Part shown: positions 21,730 to 33,099 of the stretch, one piece after another
Numbering within the stretch: position 1 is the stretch's first letter
Layout: each line of letters starts with the position of its first letter
Assembly: GCA_021234155.1 (NCBI GenBank)
Contig: JAJEKV010000108.1
Coordinates: 587,719-651,718, forward strand
Length of the DNA stretch: 64,000 bases
Direction: 5' to 3'
Origin: Isoetes taiwanensis
Lineage: Eukaryota > Streptophyta > Lycopodiopsida > Isoetales > Isoetaceae
Program-made: the position numbers and the translations under genes
Notes under the pieces: model-generated
What the model saw: the letters and a program-made list of their open reading frames with translations, nothing else
The model's database searches: none
Told to the model about the DNA's origin: nothing

Positions 21730-22760
21730 TCTAATAGGCTCTCATAGGTTTAATGCACATGTTTACATTGGTTTAATCATTTCAATGTGCTTTCATAGGT
21801 ATCTATTGTTTAAATTTGGTTTTCCCGGCAAGTGGGAAACTTTTTGGATTTTTTTTTCAGGCTTCTTTGTCTAAGGTTATGGGTTTTTTAATGCCGAAAA
21901 ATATTTCCACTACCAAAAATCAACTCAATTTCCTCAATATGATTTCGTAAGGGCTTTTTATGATGGATTATTTCTTTTTCCGGAAATCAAGGCGCAAGTT
22001 ACATTTAGAATTCTCGATGTCGTATGTGAAGGACGACATGGAGGATGGGACTTTGCTTAACCAGATCATGCATGGTTTTATTACAAGTTTATTACGATTT
22101 GTTAAATGATGCTTGAATAGTAATTCAACGATGCCATAATCTGAACTGCCATTGCCCTCGCTTGATTAGGGCTTGCTTCGATTTGCCCGCCTCCTTGAAG
22201 AGGCTCTTATATGATATAAAAAATATTATGGTTCAGATCCAAATTAAGAAACGGCAATAGTCTTCTTGGAAGTACATCATAGTTTGGGGATGATTTCACG
22301 ACTATTTATTTCACGTAAATGCTTCTTCTAATCAAGAGCTATTGGGGATACGTTTTCTGCGGATAAGTGTTGTGGTACTACCGGCTTGGGTAAGTGCTAT
22401 TGTCTTGCATTTCTATGGAACGTCTTGCTTGATAGCGGAGTATTTTGGGGAGTGAACTCACAATAATCTTATGGGAGGTCACGCATAATGATACTTTTCT
22501 AGGAATTTTATCCCCGCTTCAATATTTATTCAAAGGCCATTTTATGCTTTGATGCTTCCATGGGAATCAATTCCTGGTGATATTGCACAAATGATATTGT
22601 TCTCGTGAAATATAAGCCATGCGATTGTCATTTTGGATGTTATGAACACTTATACAACGCCGCTGACTAAAATTCGAGCATACTTGTTTTGTTTTGCCTT
22701 TCTAAACCGCAAAAGCCGAGCAAAATGGTATCGTTTACAGAACACTACCTTTGCTCACCA
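21730..22760. other. Unassigned, probably decayed copia-like pol
   Basis: No intact motif was read. The region lies directly upstream of copia-like RNase H text on the same strand, so reverse transcriptase remains are expected but were not demonstrated. TTTAATGCATAGGTCTAATAG near 21719 resembles sequence at 26205-26250. Confidence 0.3.
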
Positions 22761-22769
22761 AGATCTATG

Positions 22770-22990
22770 TAAGATTTGGGCATTAAATTGCTATTCTTTA
22801 TTGTGATAATAAAGAAACCATATCTTTGTACTAAAGATTTTAAGTGGCATCATTTAATTGCTGTCGACATGAAGGTCCGCTTTATATGAGAACAAATGGA
22901 TAGGTTCTATTCTATTTTTGTACTATCTCACGCATGAACAAGCGCCAGATGGTTTCACTAAACCACTTACAGCCACGCCATCCATCGCTA
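22770..22990 (+). pseudogene. Ty1/copia-like RNase H fragment
   Basis: The + frame reads about CDNKETISL, then DFKWHHLIAVDMKVRFI, an in-frame stop, EQMDRFYSIFVLSHA and DGFTKPLT. The order C-DN-(K/Q), H-I-x-V-x-x-x-x-R, DxFTKPL is that of the C-terminal RNase H of copia polyproteins. Sequence from 23047 (TGTTGTCGACATGG, with TATATAA just after) may be the start of an LTR, but no matching partner LTR was found. Confidence 0.5.
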
Positions 22991-22994
22991 TGAA

Positions 22995-24215
22995 GATGTC
23001 ACACCGCTGACCGACATTGCACATCTGGCAGATCCGCATTGCACACTGTTGTCGACATGGCTATATAAGCCATTATTACATTTCATCTAGCTTAGTTGTT
23101 GTTTTCACTATCTAGAGCTCTAGCTTGATGCTTCTATCTTACATGGTTTCTTTCATCGATTACCATGCTTTCATCCAAAGTCATCATACCTCATGCCTTA
23201 CCTTCTTCTTGCTCATGCCTTACATTTGTTAATACCCAATCATGTGTCTATATTTGTAATCTACATTTGTTTATCCTCAATTCCAATGCGTTTTGTGGCG
23301 CTGAAGTTGCAAATGTTGCATGCTTTTTCTTGGCGTGCATCATGATGTATTATTGTCAATCGTTGGGAATTGTGTTTTTGCTAGGCCAAGACCAAGAAAC
23401 AATACATCGTGCTTAAGCTAGATTACATATACTTTTATTGGGTTTCTTCCGTCCATCCAAATTTTAACCATATCTACTTTGATTCGCATAATAGAGGAGC
23501 GGTTGTCTTGAACCCAACATGAATAATAAGCCTGAATTCCGCTTAAATTGAAAGAATCTAGGTATTTTTGTCATCTTCAATTGATCTTATTGCCAATGTT
23601 GTAAACATTATGTCAAGAGCTTATGTTTGATGTGCTCGATTTTGCTTGCATCCGATATGACGTTCTCTTTAGTACAAGTGCAACAACTTCTAGAGTTTTA
23701 TTGAGGGACCTCTCGCCATGCATGCCGAGATGTCTAGAGATGTCTAGATATGTGTTCGCATTGAAAATGACCGAGAATAAGCAGTTTTTACAAATAGGGC
23801 TTGCAAGAAACCTATTAAGCTTAAAATAATTATTGTTGGATATGTGTACATGTGATTCATGGCAATCGATCTTCCAATTGATTGTCCGTTTCGCATACCA
23901 GTCCATATTCTCTTCACCAAAATGGGCTCTTCCATGCCATTTTATATCGCCATCTCCAAAATGTAAAGATTTCTTTCTCCAATTCTTGCTTCCAATCTGC
24001 GGATATCTTGGTAAATGTCATTCGATGAATTTCATACTCTTTTAATGTTCAAAGCCATTCCCAAGAATGAGGATATATGAGGAATTTCATGAAGCTATGC
24101 TACTTTACTATCTTGCGGTGAGGAACTTCAAACTTTGGACTTTGAAGTTTAAAACAAGTTAAAGTCTTTAAGCTATGCATCGTTCATATGTTGCAAAAAT
24201 AATTGCAAGCGAAAT
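22995..24215. other. Unassigned, possible LTR remains
   Basis: TATATAAG lies near 23060, followed by AT-rich sequence with open frames of 60-97 codons on both strands. No recognisable protein or paired LTR was seen. Confidence 0.25.
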
Positions 24216-24220
24216 ATTCT

Positions 24221-24490
24221 TTATCTCTTTTGAAATGCCTCATCTCGATTTTAATTAAAGTTATTGCCACATCTATGTTTTGAATAGCTAGGCCGGATAT
24301 ACATGCTACAGCACCACGCTCCTCTTGATTCAAGCTATGGTTGTTGTCGCGAAAAATTTTTATCTCTTTTGAAATGCCTCATCTCTGATTTTAAGTAAAG
24401 TTATTGCCACATCTATGTTTTGAATAGCTAGGCGGATATGCTACGGCACTACGTTCCTCTTGGATTCAAAGTATGGTTGTTGTCTATCAA
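24221..24490. repeat. 139-bp imperfect tandem duplication
   Basis: TTATCTCTTTTGAAATGCC starts at 24221 and again at 24360. The copies share GCCACATCTATGTTTTGAAT and a following AGCTAGGC, and differ by small indels. Confidence 0.8.
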
Positions 24491-24499
24491 ATTCCAGTG

Positions 24500-26140
24500 C
24501 TCCATACCCACCAAGATGGACGGCTTTAAAATCTCTAGCTTCCTATTGGTTATATGCTCTTATGAGATTTATTTTTTTATCCCTACCGCTTCAAACCATG
24601 TTTTTCCTTGCGATTTGAAAGTGATAAGTCCTAGCATGGATTTTGGGAGCCCGGCGACATCGCGATGTATTTTGATGATATATTGCACGCCTTGGAAGTG
24701 CTCTGAAAGAAGTTGGCTGGAATTTGTTCAATCTAAGAGTTACAGCACTGGATCAATGTAATATACATGAGAAGTCCTAAAGAATATTGAGCTTGATGTG
24801 ATCAAGAACACTAAGCTGCATCATCCCAATAACAGACAAAATTTTGATGTCGAGAATGGAAGCCAAGATAAGTTTCGTATGGGGAGCAAAAGTCTAAGCT
24901 GTAGAAACATGATGCACCAATATTATCATTTCTGCATTGCCAATCTTGAGAACGTGGCTTTGTCAATCTTGAGAACATAGAATTTAAATTCTAATTGTTT
25001 TGTCAATTGTTTTTCTAAACACCCTTTGGTATAGGTGGTTGTAGAAAGTCATATTTCATATGATTCTAGATCATAGTATAATTCAAGCATGGAGTTTGAT
25101 GCCACAAGAAAATTGACCTAATGACCAGACATAAGAATTTACAGTTGTCAAACGTGAGTTATGTTAGATGTCCATGCGATGATTATATCGTCACACTAGC
25201 AATTGTGATTCCTAATGTACTATAGGAAATATAATAACAACAGTAGGAATTATATGATACATAATGTGACAAAATATGTATGTCTATATAAGTGACTATT
25301 CAAACTGATCTAAACTATGACATAGTATGAAGGAGAAGCCAAGGTCCCCCCCTCGGTCCTTGAATCTGGCAAAGTACGAATTGCACCCTCAATCTCACCA
25401 ACAAAAAGATATGCAACATAGTCACATTAAAAGCCAAAATGCAAGAACTGTATACTTTCTAGCAAGCAACATAGTCGACGAATATAAAATGCATAAAATT
25501 GCAAGTTCCATTGCCCATATTTGGTTAAACAATTTGTGCATTACGTCACATGGAATTAAGAATGTACAAGATGAAGATTGACATTCTAGATTTTATGATT
25601 GCCATATTATGGTGTGACCACAACTTCAAAAAATAACACTTATTGTTGAAGCCCAATCAATGACAACATCAACATAAAAAACTTTGTTGTTGAACTTTGA
25701 CAATGTCAAGCAACCCAAGTATTATCTCAAAATTTCTCCACTTTTCTTCAAAAAGAACATAAAACATAATTGTTTTTCCTCAAAGAGCACATCCACATGG
25801 TGCAAACATCATTTATATAGCACTACTACATCAGCCTACATATAGCGAACCTTTCTCTCGACAATGGAGAATGGTCGATATTAGAGCATCAACTTGGAAG
25901 TTTAACGTTCATTATATATAGTTGTGATGTCCATCTCCATATTATACCCTTATCCTAATTATACGCCTATGGTCGCCATAATAGCCCAACCTTCCTTCTC
26001 GATATTCTTATTCATATTATTAACTAATATAGTCTATGATGCTTATATGGTAAGTTCTAACCTAAATAACATCCCACTTCTCAATATCTAATTTTGTCGA
26101 TTTTGTCTAGCATCACTCAACCAAATGACTTTCACTAACA
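24500..26140. other. Unassigned AT-rich region
   Basis: I found no gene. The longest open frame (24438-24761 +) has no recognisable motif. If the terminus at 26150-26183 is a Helitron 3' end, some of this is Helitron interior. Confidence 0.3.
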
Positions 26141-26149
26141 TATATTTGT

Positions 26150-26183
26150 ACTTATGCCGGGCAACGCCGGGCCCCATTACTAG
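26150..26183 (+). mobile_element. Helitron-like 3' terminus (element lies to the left)
   Basis: The + strand reads CTTATG, then CCGGGC AAC GCCGGG (hairpin with one G/G mismatch, 26157-26171), then CCCCATTA and CTAG (26180-26183), followed by T. It matches the inverted terminus at 15702-15735 in order and spacing, with several paired changes within the stem. The 5' TC end was not located. Confidence 0.6.
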
Positions 26184-26259
26184 TATTACATAAATTTACA
26201 TATTTTTAATGCATAGCTTTCATAGGTTTAATGCATAGGTTTAGATTGGTTTAGATTGC

Positions 26260-26740
26260 GAAGTCGAAAAGGCTCTCGTGACTTTTTCAATGAAGTTCTT
26301 CGACTCAAGGAAGCCCAGAAAGGCCATTAGGGGGGCCTTGAGAGTCTTTCTCGACCACAGCTGAGAAAGGCTTCAAAAACATTTTTCCTAGTTGAAAAAA
26401 TGAAAAAAAAAAAAGTTTTTTTTTTTTTGGCTCGAAGCTACTTTTCTCGAAGTCGCCCAATCGAGAAAGGTCGCTCGAGGGGTTTTGAGGGTCTTTCTCG
26501 ACTTCGCTGGTCGAGAAAAGGTCATCAAAAGCTTTTTGTTTGTTTTTTTCCTACACACCCGCTTTTCCAATGCAATGGCCCACAGACTGCGTTTTTCACT
26601 GAGTTGTCTTTCACCTTCGCGAGTGAAAGACCCCGACCTCAGATTTTTGTTTCTCAGCTACCTTTCTTCGAAATGCCAGAGAAAGGCCATCGAGGGGTTT
26701 TGATTCTTTCATGAAGTCGAGAAAGGCCCTCAAATAACTT
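26260..26740. repeat. Cluster of TTTCTCGAC-type hairpins in a short tandem array
   Basis: Within 480 bp there are at least five inverted repeats. TTTCTCGAC/GTCGAGAAA at 26494-26518 has a 7-nt loop. GTCTTTCAC/GTGAAAGAC at 26606-26631 has an 8-nt loop and is also perfect. An 8-bp TTTCTCGA/TCGAGAAA lies at about 26443-26468, and weaker ones lie near 26346 and 26700. The sequence between them (GAAAGG, CGAGGGGTTTTGA, then T/A runs) recurs, so the cluster is a decayed tandem array. The function is unknown. Confidence 0.75.
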
Positions 26741-26759
26741 TTTCCTTCCTACTTAAAAA

Positions 26760-27540
26760 AAGGGAAAAAAAAAGTTTTTAGTTTTTTTTTGCACACCAGA
26801 GCCCCGGGCCTACAGCCTTTCCTCAAATTCTAGCCTATCCACGCGGTAATTTCCATGTCATTGAAATCTGATATGTCTTATTTTGCCCCATCGGATCTCT
26901 AGATTTGCAAATCTAAAGCCAGGGAAATTAGAAATTCGGTCAAAAACGGGCACGGAGATGGGAAGAGAAGCGGTCCCTTGATCAATCCCGTGTATTTTTC
27001 CTCTTCCAAGCACGATCAATCCTTCATCTTATTTCTTCTCCGATCCTTCGTGATTTTTTTGCCCCGCTTCTCTCCTCGCACAACCGGGTCTACTGATATG
27101 ATATGAATAGAGTTGCTCTTCCTCCACGACCTTGATGTGCTCGTCGCTACCAAGTCTTCTAAGGAACGAGGGTAAAATGATTTGTTGTTTAGACAAAGAA
27201 ACCCCATTTCTTACCACTTTGCCGTTCACCGCCATAGCCAACTCCAGCGCCTCCTTCTTTCAATCGCACATTCAATATCCATAATCCTTAACTTAATAAT
27301 TTGCATCAATCTCCCTAGCTTTTCCCAAATCTTTTCTCGCTTTCCCCGCAGCTTTTGCAAAAGATTTTTCGAATTGGAACCATATCTGGCTATGGATGCT
27401 CGCCTCTGGAGTAAAAAAGATCGGCATCAAGCGAAGATTTTGTGATTCTTCTGACATCGATCAGAGATAAAGGGCCATTTTTGGCGGTCTCAACCTAAGG
27501 TATCTCCCCAAATCTCCTAACATTTCGTCCCTTAAGAAAC
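26760..27540. other. Unassigned region
   Basis: Overlapping + and - frames near 27016-27445 are open, but none is recognisable. GC content is moderate. I see no gene that I can support. Confidence 0.25.
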
Positions 27541-27543
27541 AAA

Positions 27544-27957
27544 GTCATCGCCAAGAAATCTCTGAAGGCATTTATCTAGTCCAAAAAGATTTAATCTGTG
27601 AGGATTCAGGCCTTTAATCCGGTAGAAGATTTATCCACAGAGCCATAAGCCCACGGATTTTTACGAGGTGCGTGAGCAAAGAATGAAGATTCTAATTTAG
27701 TCATCGCCAAGAAATCTCCAAGGCATTTATCTAGTCCAAAAGATTTAACTGCGTGAGGATTCAGGCCTTTAATCCGGTAGAAGATTTATCCACAGAGCCA
27801 TAAGCCCACGGATTTTTACGAGGTGCAGAGCAGCAATGAAGATTCTAATTTTCGTGTTTCCCTTTTTTTCTTTTGGATCTTAAGGTCTTCCGTCTGCCAT
27901 TATCCACAGAGCCATAACCCCACTGATTTTTGCGAGGTGCAAAGCAGCAATGAAGAT
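27544..27957. repeat. 156-bp tandem repeat, two full copies plus a partial
   Basis: Copy 1 spans 27544-27699 and copy 2 begins at 27700 (both start GTCATCGCCAAGAAATCTC). A partial third copy at 27899-27957 begins TTATCCACAGAGCCATAA. Copies 1 and 2 differ by a few substitutions and single-base indels. Confidence 0.85.
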
Positions 27958-28619
27958 CAGGAGAGTACATGTCGTTTCCTTTTTTCCTTAATTAGAGGCC
28001 ATGCAATAAGAGCATTTGGTCTTTCCTTAGGGGTGTTTGCCTCCTTTCCATAATCTAGAGCTCTTGTTATTCTTTGGAAGCTACTTTTGATCTAACGTGA
28101 TGAGCCGAAGAGTAGAGGCAATGCCGAAGAACTGGGCTGGAAGAAGACGACGAAGTGAAGGTTCTTTTTGGTTGTAGCTATGTTTTGTTATGGAGGCAGC
28201 AAATGAACAAAGCGTATTTTCAACAAGGATCCTAAAGCACGACCTAATGAAATGTATAGGGTCGAAATCTAATGCAATGGCAGGCGATGGATGTTTCAGC
28301 TGGCGTGTATCAACGATGATTAGTCTTGTTGCATCTCACGATTCAGGTAGTTGTTTTGAATTTCCTCATTCTGATGCATTGGAAAAAAAATTCTACAATG
28401 AGCCCTATTGATCTGAGGAACGGAAAAACCGGGGTTCATTTTACAAAAAGCAAACCTAAGAACGAATTTCGCCAAGATAGAAATGCGCCATGGACTCTTC
28501 GCGGGCTTTGGAAGTGGACCTTTATGTCCGTGATTATCGATCGGCGTAAAATCGTGCAAGGTGAGATTTTGAAATCATTTGTTGTCTTTTCCAGTTGTTT
28601 TGCTAACTCTGATGCAAAG

Positions 28620-28700
28620 ATTGCAGGATGAATTTGGATCAACATTTCGGTGGGATCTTTATATTCTTGCTTCCGAGTTGGTTCTTTATTCTTGAAGAGC
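28620..28700 (+). other. Exon-like piece of an unidentified gene
   Basis: After an acceptor-like GATTGCAG, the + frame reads DEFGSTFRWDLYILASELVL before a stop. The text looks like real protein, and the piece lies upstream of, and on the same strand as, the last exon at 29536. I could not join the two by splice phase. Confidence 0.3.
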
Positions 28701-28774
28701 TTCTCTTTTGTTATAAACCAGGTATTTTACTCTCGATTTTGCAAACCTTAGAAGGGCTCAAACCTTGCTATGCT

Positions 28775-29105
28775 CTAAATTGCTTGGCTTGCTATTTCTT
28801 TATTTTCTTCATATGAAATATGAAGCATTGCAGCTTGCTGAGATGAAACATACAAAACCCATTCTTTAAAAGCATGCAAATCCACCATATTTGTGACATC
28901 GAAGCAGGTAAATCCATCATTTATCTTTGTAGAGTCTGTAGTAGAGTCTATTTGGAACATCTTATCTAGCTTCATATCTGCCTTTTACTATCACCAGAAT
29001 CATATCGTGTATAATAGATATATTGCCTTCATTTTATAGAACCTGCATATTCACGAAAGCAATACCAAGCAATTACATTTTTATATTGGATACGCGTAGC
29101 ATAGA
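28775..29105. other. Unassigned spacer
   Basis: A 66-codon - frame (28775-28975) lies next to the - strand PPR remnant and might be more of it, but shows no clear PPR motif. Confidence 0.25.
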
Positions 29106-29106
29106 A

Positions 29107-29396
29107 CTTTTATGCAGCAACATGCAAGCTATTAGAAATACTGTTCAAAGCGAGTGCATTGGGTCTGATCCCTTCTCGCACCATCTTATGCAAAATCTTG
29201 AGAAGAGCATGAAACAACATTCTTCCATGGCATTTCCTCAAAAAAATGGAGGCTTTATTAAAGTTGCCTTGTCTAGCATGCATACTTGTCTCAAATGTCC
29301 AAGGAATGATATTCATGTCAGGCATTTCATTGAAGAATTGGATGGCCTTTTCAGATAATCCATGATCAACATAAGCAGACATTACATCGTCTCTTT
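29107..29396 (-). pseudogene. PPR gene fragment
   Basis: The - frame reads DVMSAYVDHGLSEKAIQFFN followed by MPDMNIIPWT and a second unit ARQGNFNKA. After a frame slip comes KMVREGIRPNALALNSISNS. These are PLS-class PPR helices (SAYxxxGLxEKAxxFFNEMP; REGxxPNxxxLNS). Stops and the slip mark it as dead. It lies between exon-like pieces of a + strand gene and so is probably an insertion into an intron. No E or DYW domain is seen. Confidence 0.7.
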
Positions 29397-29535
29397 ATAT
29401 CTTCACTATACTTTACTTCGATTGATATTGTAACTGCTTTACCATATTAAAACATCTAATGTGTTTATAACTGAACCCTGTCTATTATGTATAGTTCTCC
29501 AATGGCTTGCATTGTTTGTTTTTTTTCTTCTGCAG

Positions 29536-29744
29536 AATCAAAAGTTGTTCAACAAGTGCCTTGCTTACGAGATAATTTTATGGCATTGCGGGATCTTTGC
29601 CTGTCATTATTACCAGTTTCAGATCCTTCTCTACCTGAAAAGGAAGTTAAAGGTAGTATGAAACAAGGTGCTATTGAATCATCAGCACCAGTGCCAACGG
29701 ATTTGTCTCTTAAACGTCCCAAATGGTTTAAGCCTAGAAAATGA
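29536..29744 (+). CDS. Probable last exon of an unidentified nuclear gene
   Basis: A good acceptor (a pyrimidine stretch ending CTTCTGCAG at 29535) precedes 69 codons without a stop and a TGA at 29742-29744. The product includes VVQQVPCLRDNFMALRDLCL, SLLPVSDPSLPEKEVKGS and a basic end KRPKWFKPRK. The leucine-rich helix and basic Trp-containing tail look like a real protein C-terminus, but I do not recognise the family. The exon begins with the last two bases of a codon. Upstream exons on this strand are uncertain (28620-28700 is a candidate). A truncated LINE has inserted about 150 bp past the stop, in the likely 3' UTR. Confidence 0.5.
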
Positions 29745-29893
29745 GCATTGCTTATTGCATATGATAAATGTTGTGTGTTGCTTGTTGCAAATGATATGTC
29801 TAACTTGAGTTTATAAAAGCGATTAGTGAATCGTGCTCTACCCATGAAACTTTTGATCAATGTGATCATCTCTACATAGCACAAATGCTGCAT

Positions 29894-30535
29894 CAACAGA
29901 AAGTAGTTTGGAACTGGGTTTGGGACAAGTTACTTCATCCAAAGTTGTCGGGCCTGGGTGGCGGATCATCCATAGATGTGTGCTTGGCCAATGTTTTGGT
30001 CCACAAATTTAAGGCCCGAGGTGCACCGGACATGCCCTTTATGCTAAGAGGGATGAGACAATCGAGCATTGTTTCTTCTTATGCCGTTGCTAGACCGGCT
30101 TTGGTTGTGGCTTCGAGTCTTTTGATTGCGCTTGAATAGTCAACAAGTCTTATTGGCCGGTGTGCCAAGTTCTTGGGACAATATGGCAAAGAGGGCATTT
30201 CACTTAGCTTCAAAGATGGATCATTTGGTCAACGTGGAAAAGAAGAAACCTCTTTATTTTCAAGGGCCATAGAGCCCCTGATGCTCAAGTGCTTATTGAA
30301 GCTAAGCAACGCATCGTCAAAGCGTATATATCTTCCTCCGTAAAGGATGAAGTGAAGAATCATATTTGGGTACACTATCTCCAGATTAACACTTATATGT
30401 AACTCATTTACATGTTGTGTGCTGTAAGGTGGCGGGTGGTTTTGCTCTGTGGACAATTCCTCCACTGGGTTTTCAGTCCCCCATCTCTGTTGCTCGTTTA
30501 TGATGATTAATAAAGTTTCACGTCCTTAAAAAAAA
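29894..30535 (+). mobile_element. 5'-truncated L1-like LINE, with 13-bp target-site duplication
   Basis: ACAAATGCTGCAT occurs at 29881-29893 and again, without a change, at 30536-30548, and the element between ends in an A-run. The coding remainder is the zf-RVT-like C-terminus of ORF2: VVWNWVWDKLLHPKLS, then LANVLVHKFKARGAPDMP and a CxxC...H..C-like finger in another frame. Several frameshifts are present. The intact duplication suggests it is younger than the LINE at 17.8 kb. Confidence 0.85.
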
Positions 30536-30549
30536 ACAAATGCTGCATT

Positions 30550-31000
30550 TAATATGCAAAATCAGTAAATTGTTATAAAAAAATAGTTAAGAATAGTTTG
30601 CTTCTATTTGATGGTATGTACTGCAGAGAATAGTGTAAAGGATTAAAGGATGTTGCAAAAAGAGTTCTATGCTCCAGATTCTTAGTCATGATGTAATTAG
30701 AAGATACTAGGAAACAAAAATATGAGAAAGAAAAATGCTTGCAATTCGATCAAGTTCCAGCTTGCTTTATTGACATGTTATGAAAAAGTGATATATTTTC
30801 ATCCGAGTCCAGATTTTTTTTTTGAAGCTTTGTGTCTTGCGCCTTTGTTATTAAGAAGGTTTTTTTATGGGACTGAAGTCCATGAAAGATCACTATATAG
30901 TATAAATTAAGCGTATTGGACGTGTTATAAATATTTCTTATTTGATGCCTGAGAACACTTACAAGTCTTAAGCATTAAAAAAAAGTCCATCTCCAATTAC
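30550..31000. other. Unassigned AT-rich spacer
   Basis: No gene or repeat recognised. Confidence 0.3.
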
Positions 31001-31008
31001 TATTTCAC

Positions 31009-31284
31009 ATGGCAAAGTCTTGGCTAATATGGAGTGTATGGAAGCGAAGGCGAAGAAAGGTCTTTTATGATAAGCGTATTTCTTCTCAGGTGGTGCTTCA
31101 AGAAATTCGTAAGAAGTTGTATAATTGCTTTCAGATCTTCAATTGGCCTAATCAGATTAAAATTCCAATATGGAGTGATCATCTAAAAGTGATTGATGCT
31201 TCAGGGGACATTTACTTCGAAGTACTTTTTATAGTATTTTGAGTGTATAATATGAAGTAAAACACGTTCTTCAAAAAAAAAAAA
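31009..31284 (+). mobile_element. 5'-truncated L1-like LINE 3' end
   Basis: A 77-codon frame reads SWLIWSVWKRRRRKVFYDKR then VVLQEIRKKLYNCFQIFNWP. It matches the LINE ORF2 C-terminus at 21380-21500 (WKRRR.KVF). An A-run at 31273-31284 closes it. The left boundary is uncertain and no target-site duplication was found; the right flank is a GAAG microsatellite and then a LINE-B copy on the other strand. Confidence 0.7.
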
Positions 31285-31291
31285 GGGTGTT

Positions 31292-31312
31292 GAAGGAAGG
31301 AAGGAAGGAAGG
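31292..31312. repeat. (GAAG)n microsatellite
   Basis: About five tandem GAAG units lie at the junction of the truncated L1-like LINE and the inverted LINE-B copy. It may have grown from the LINE-B tail. Confidence 0.85.
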
Positions 31313-32280
31313 TATTTTATCGCCCACGAGACCAATCGGTCTATGGGACCCAATAAAAAGCACGCCAGCGGATTACTACCGTTAAAAACCCGCACCGGGC
31401 GGTTTTCGAGGGAAAAACCGTGGCAAAGAATCAAATCACGTAAATAAACCGCTCCAATATAAAATGTAAAAACACACAAATATATACACTCATGTACCGT
31501 AATCTATAGTGCCCGATCAGCGAAAGCAGCCGGATAAAGGGGCAAAGGGGCTCGCAGATCCAAGACCTCCGAATGTATGCGACCTTAGGGCACGTGACCG
31601 CCCCGCAGTGTTCATCGGCAAATGTAGGCAAGTCCGCCGCATTAAGGGAACGTGATTCGGCCCAGACCGGCCCAACTGGGCAACTCGAAAGTGTGAGACT
31701 CATCCTCAATGGCACCCGCTTTGACAAAGACCGACAGAGCCCGCCCGGGGCTCCCCAATCCACCGCCTGCCTCGATGCGGAGATGGTGGGCACTTGTGCG
31801 CGAATGGAGGCAATGGGTTTGCACTTTTCAGGGGCAGTAGGGAACACCGGTAGAGTTATGGCCCCGGCCAAACGAGGGTTGATGTGCTCCTTGTAATGGG
31901 CCGCTTTTGACCTGCTCTAGAGCCGCCAGGGTCCCGAAGCTTGCCAAGGGAAGCAAGCGCCCGTGTATTCCCGCAAGCCGCCACGATCGGCCTCTCAGAT
32001 TCACCACACGCGACTGCTCTCGCACATTCCATCTGGCGAACCGCTGATCTCTCTTACCCTCCAATAGGGCCCTGAACGGCCAAGGGCCCATTGCCACAGC
32101 AGAAGTGGTAAAAGGGAGCCGAGCATCACCCATATTAACCACTTTCTAAAGTAGACGATGTGTCTATCAAGGGCTGCTCACATTGAAGCGTGCAAGAATC
32201 CGGTTCTGCAGAACCGATAGGGGACTCCGGGTTTCACCCCCAAGTGCCCGTTAAGCAAAAATGCCTTCTGCAAAGGAAAC
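31313..32280 (-). mobile_element. LINE-B copy (3' part) with hairpin tail
   Basis: On the - strand the left end is a hairpin (AGACC/GGTCT, loop read as GATT; 31342-31329) followed by an A-rich tail. Upstream comes a 3' UTR alignable with the one at 37.74 kb through AGCGGATTACTACC-like and GGAAAAACCGTG words. Then come coding remains that run in the same order as those at 34.0-34.3 and 39.5-39.9 kb. Stops and frameshifts occur throughout. Confidence 0.65.
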
Positions 32281-32289
32281 CACCATGTG

Positions 32290-32905
32290 AAAGCAATCAT
32301 GAAGCACAACATTACCATTTTACTTTAACTTCTAAGTGACCAACTTTTGTATTTTAGTCCATATCAGGCTTGTTTTAGGACAATCTAAGATCTCTATGAC
32401 CTGGTAGTACTTTGCAGTTGCTTGGATGGCATTACCAATTTGTTGAGCCTTTATTTATGTTTCTATCTCCATTACTTAGGTATATCTCCATTACTTATGT
32501 ATACTTTCATTTGCTTGGACAACATCCCAAATCTATTAAGCCTTTGTTTTGTGTTTATGTTCTATGTCCATTGCTTATGTATACTACTAAATATTCATTC
32601 CCTTAATTCAACTCCTCTAAAGTAGGCTTTGAACCTCGCATCGAATCGATTTTTACAATGAGCAGGATATGCCAAAATATAAATGACGTTTTCCTTCGTT
32701 TCAACAAATAGAAGGAAAACGAGGTTCTAGAAATACGGAGGCTGTTAGCAGTTAGTAGTTAGTTAGTTCTTTCCCTCTTTTCCCTATTTATGTGCTTTCT
32801 CGTCTTGTTCTCTCTCATCAGCTCTCTTGGTGCATCTTTTTTCCTCTTCTTCCTTCTCCCACGGCTTGGCCCACCCCCACCCTTCCCAAATGTATAACTT
32901 GTTGA
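32290..32905. other. Unassigned spacer
   Basis: A short internal duplication (CTCCATTACTTA at 32468 and 32486) was noted. I see no gene. Confidence 0.3.
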
Positions 32906-32908
32906 TAA

Positions 32909-33091
32909 CTAACACCTGGTTGAGGGCCTAGTGCACCGTGGAGGCCAGTGCACAGGTTTGAGGCTGAGTGCCCCTGTTGGGGCCTTTGTGCCCTGGTTGA
33001 GGCCTGTGTGTACTAGTGGAAGGCTTGGTGCCTAGTTGGAAGCCTTGGTGTTGGCTGGATGGCCTTGCGGCCTTTTGGTTTGTCTTTTGTG
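32909..33091. repeat. Degenerate 20-bp minisatellite, about 8-9 units
   Basis: Units of about 17-21 bp follow CC-CTGGTTGAGGCCT-TGTG, for example CCTGGTTGAGGGCCTAGTG, CCCTGGTTGAGGCCTGTGTG and CCTAGTTGGAAGCCTTGGTG. The units differ at many positions, so the array is old. Confidence 0.75.
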
Positions 33092-33099
33092 TATGCCGG

